Positions 6,967 through 7,686 of a DNA stretch of 7,686 nucleotides are shown piece by piece. The position numbers were made by a program, and so were the translations under genes. The notes beneath the pieces are model-generated. The model made no database searches and was not told where the DNA came from. It saw only the letters and a list, made by a program, of their open reading frames with translations. The first letter of the stretch is position 1; the number at the start of each line of letters is the position of its first letter. Origin of the DNA: Acetobacteraceae bacterium (GTDB lineage Bacteria; Pseudomonadota; Alphaproteobacteria; Acetobacterales; Acetobacteraceae); NCBI GenBank assembly GCA_947476855.1, contig CANJSR010000232.1, positions 1 through 7,686 of the forward strand. Direction: 5' to 3'.

Positions 6967-7446
6967 ATGTCTATCTACATGAAGTTCGGCAGTATCGACG
7001 GCGCGGTGACAACCGAGGGCGTGAAGAAATGGATCGAGTGCAGCTCCTTCCAGTTCTCCCTCTCGCGCCAGATCGGCACCGCCGCTCGCGGGCTGCAGAA
7101 CCGCGAGGGCTCCGAGCCTTCGTTCGGAGAGGTGGTGATCACGAAGTATTTCGATATCTCCTCCCCCAAGCTGATCCAGGACGCCTGGGGCGGTGATCTG
7201 AGCACCACGGTGAAGTTCAAGTTCACGACGACCGCGAAGAACAAGGTCGACACGTTCCTGGAATTCGAACTCAAGAACTGCGGCGTCAGCTCCTACAGCG
7301 TCAGCGCCGGCGACCAGGGCAACCCGATGGAAAGCTACGCCCTGAACTACACGAAGGTGGAGATCAGCCACACGGGCATGGACACCAAGATCGGCGGTTC
7401 TCCGACGCGCGTAAACTACGACCTGGAAGCCATGAAGGGCAGCTGA
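6967..7446 (+). CDS. hcp: T6SS inner-tube protein Hcp (TssD)
   Basis: A 159-aa Hcp1-family protein of normal length. Hcp hexameric rings stack inside the TssBC sheath to form the tube expelled by contraction, and Hcp also carries effectors. Family features visible are the N-terminal IYMKFGSIDGAVTTEG (3-18), followed by KKWIECSSFQFSLSR, then EVVITKYFDISSPKLIQ, a central FKFTTTAKNKVDTFLEFELKN beta-rich segment, VSSYSVSAGDQGNPMESYAL, and a C-terminal YTKVEISHTGMDTK tail. There is no signal peptide, as expected. The start is supported by GGAG at 6955-6958, 8 nt before the ATG. The gene follows clpV after 36 nt and is probably in the same transcript. Codon use is strongly biased to G/C-ending codons, consistent with an abundant protein. 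Cysteines are at positions 25 and 105; whether they matter is unknown. Confidence 0.97.
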   Translation: MSIYMKFGSIDGAVTTEGVKKWIECSSFQFSLSRQIGTAARGLQNREGSEPSFGEVVITKYFDISSPKLIQDAWGGDLSTTVKFKFTTTAKNKVDTFLEFELKNCGVSSYSVSAGDQGNPMESYALNYTKVEISHTGMDTKIGGSPTRVNYDLEAMKGS

Positions 7447-7462
7447 TCCGGCATCCTTACCG

Positions 7463-7500
7463 GCGGGCGCCTCTGGGGGGTTCCCCTGGGGGGTGCCCGC
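7463..7500. terminator. GC-rich stem-loop between convergent hcp and phosphatase genes
   Basis: GCGGGCGCC (7463-7471) pairs with GGTGCCCGC (7492-7500), with one G-T pair. An inner GGGG/CCCC stem lies in the loop region. The structure lies in the 53-nt space between two convergent genes, and its right arm reaches into the phosphatase stop codon. That position suits a bidirectional terminator. Neither side has a clear T-run, so termination is uncertain. Confidence 0.45.
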
Positions 7501-7686
7501 TACCCGCCTACCTCCACCACCACGGCCGTCACATTGTCCGACACCTGGCGCGCCAGCGCCGCGTTGATCAGCAGCTCGGCCGGTGAGACCCCCGCGGGAG
7601 CACCCAGCAGGCCGGCGATCTCCGCCTCTGACAACGTCTTCGACAAACCATCACTACACAGCAGGAACCGATCGTTTGGCGTGACC
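7500..7686 (-). CDS. pppA: PP2C-family Ser/Thr protein phosphatase, C-terminal part (PppA-like)
   Basis: Only the last 61 residues are visible; the gene runs off the right edge. The segment starts TPNDRFLLCSDGLSKTL and ends with ARQVSDNVTAVVVEVGG. These match two PP2C metal-binding blocks: the (L)(L)xSDG block, whose Asp coordinates Mn/Mg, and the C-terminal DNxTxxxV block, where the Asp at residue 50 of the fragment is the second metal ligand. Beside T6SS genes such a phosphatase is usually PppA, which reverses phosphorylation of Fha-type proteins by the kinase PpkA in post-translational control of secretion. It might instead be a fused TagF-PppA protein, as known in Agrobacterium, because the N-terminal part is not in view. 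The PP2C assignment is firm; the T6SS role follows from context. It is convergent to hcp, so it is transcribed separately from the clpV-hcp operon. Confidence 0.85.
   Translation of the reverse strand, partial: VTPNDRFLLCSDGLSKTLSEAEIAGLLGAPAGVSPAELLINAALARQVSDNVTAVVVEVGG

Noticed and set aside
7448..7463. CCGG...CCGG element after hcp
   Set aside because: Four-base arms are expected by chance in DNA this GC-rich.
1..7686. CRISPR array, tRNA/rRNA genes, insertion sequences or prophage ends
   Set aside because: No spaced repeats of CRISPR type, no tRNA/rRNA-like stretches and no transposase or terminal inverted repeats were seen; almost all of the window is covered by T6SS genes.

Overview
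This GC-rich window is part of a type VI secretion system (T6SS) locus, the contractile, phage-tail-like injector of Gram-negative bacteria. Strong G/C bias at third codon positions, short intergenic gaps and a tandem pair of TssC-type sheath genes behind tssA-tssB suggest an alphaproteobacterium with an 'imp'-type cluster (as in Rhizobium/Agrobacterium). A Rhodospirillales/Acetobacteraceae-like source is possible, but no marker in the window fixes the genus.

Layout: the left part is a leftward (minus-strand) operon tssA (4231-3113), tssB (2947-2438), tssC (2434-950), then a second, divergent tssC paralogue (946 to the left edge, 3' end missing). A 71-nt divergent spacer separates tssA from a rightward operon of clpV/tssH (4303-6930) and hcp/tssD (6967-7446). 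After a 53-nt GC-rich hairpin spacer, a convergent minus-strand gene (7500 to the right edge) encodes the C-terminus of a PP2C-family Ser/Thr phosphatase, probably the T6SS regulator PppA.

How they work together: TssB and TssC form the contractile sheath around the Hcp inner tube. TssA primes and coordinates tube/sheath assembly. ClpV is the AAA+ unfoldase that recycles contracted sheath. The PP2C enzyme would oppose a PpkA-type kinase that lies outside the window. The membrane complex (TssJLM), baseplate (TssEFGK), VgrG and effectors are not in the window.

No wholly new system is visible. The most interesting details are around the second TssC: an N-terminal pentapeptide repeat tract, a very stable hairpin inside that tract, a start 3 nt after and in the same frame as the tssC stop, and no sign of the ClpV-recognition-like helix found in TssC. 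Other details are an 8-bp-arm palindrome over the clpV stop, ahead of hcp, and direct repeats plus a hairpin in the 165-nt tssA-tssB gap.
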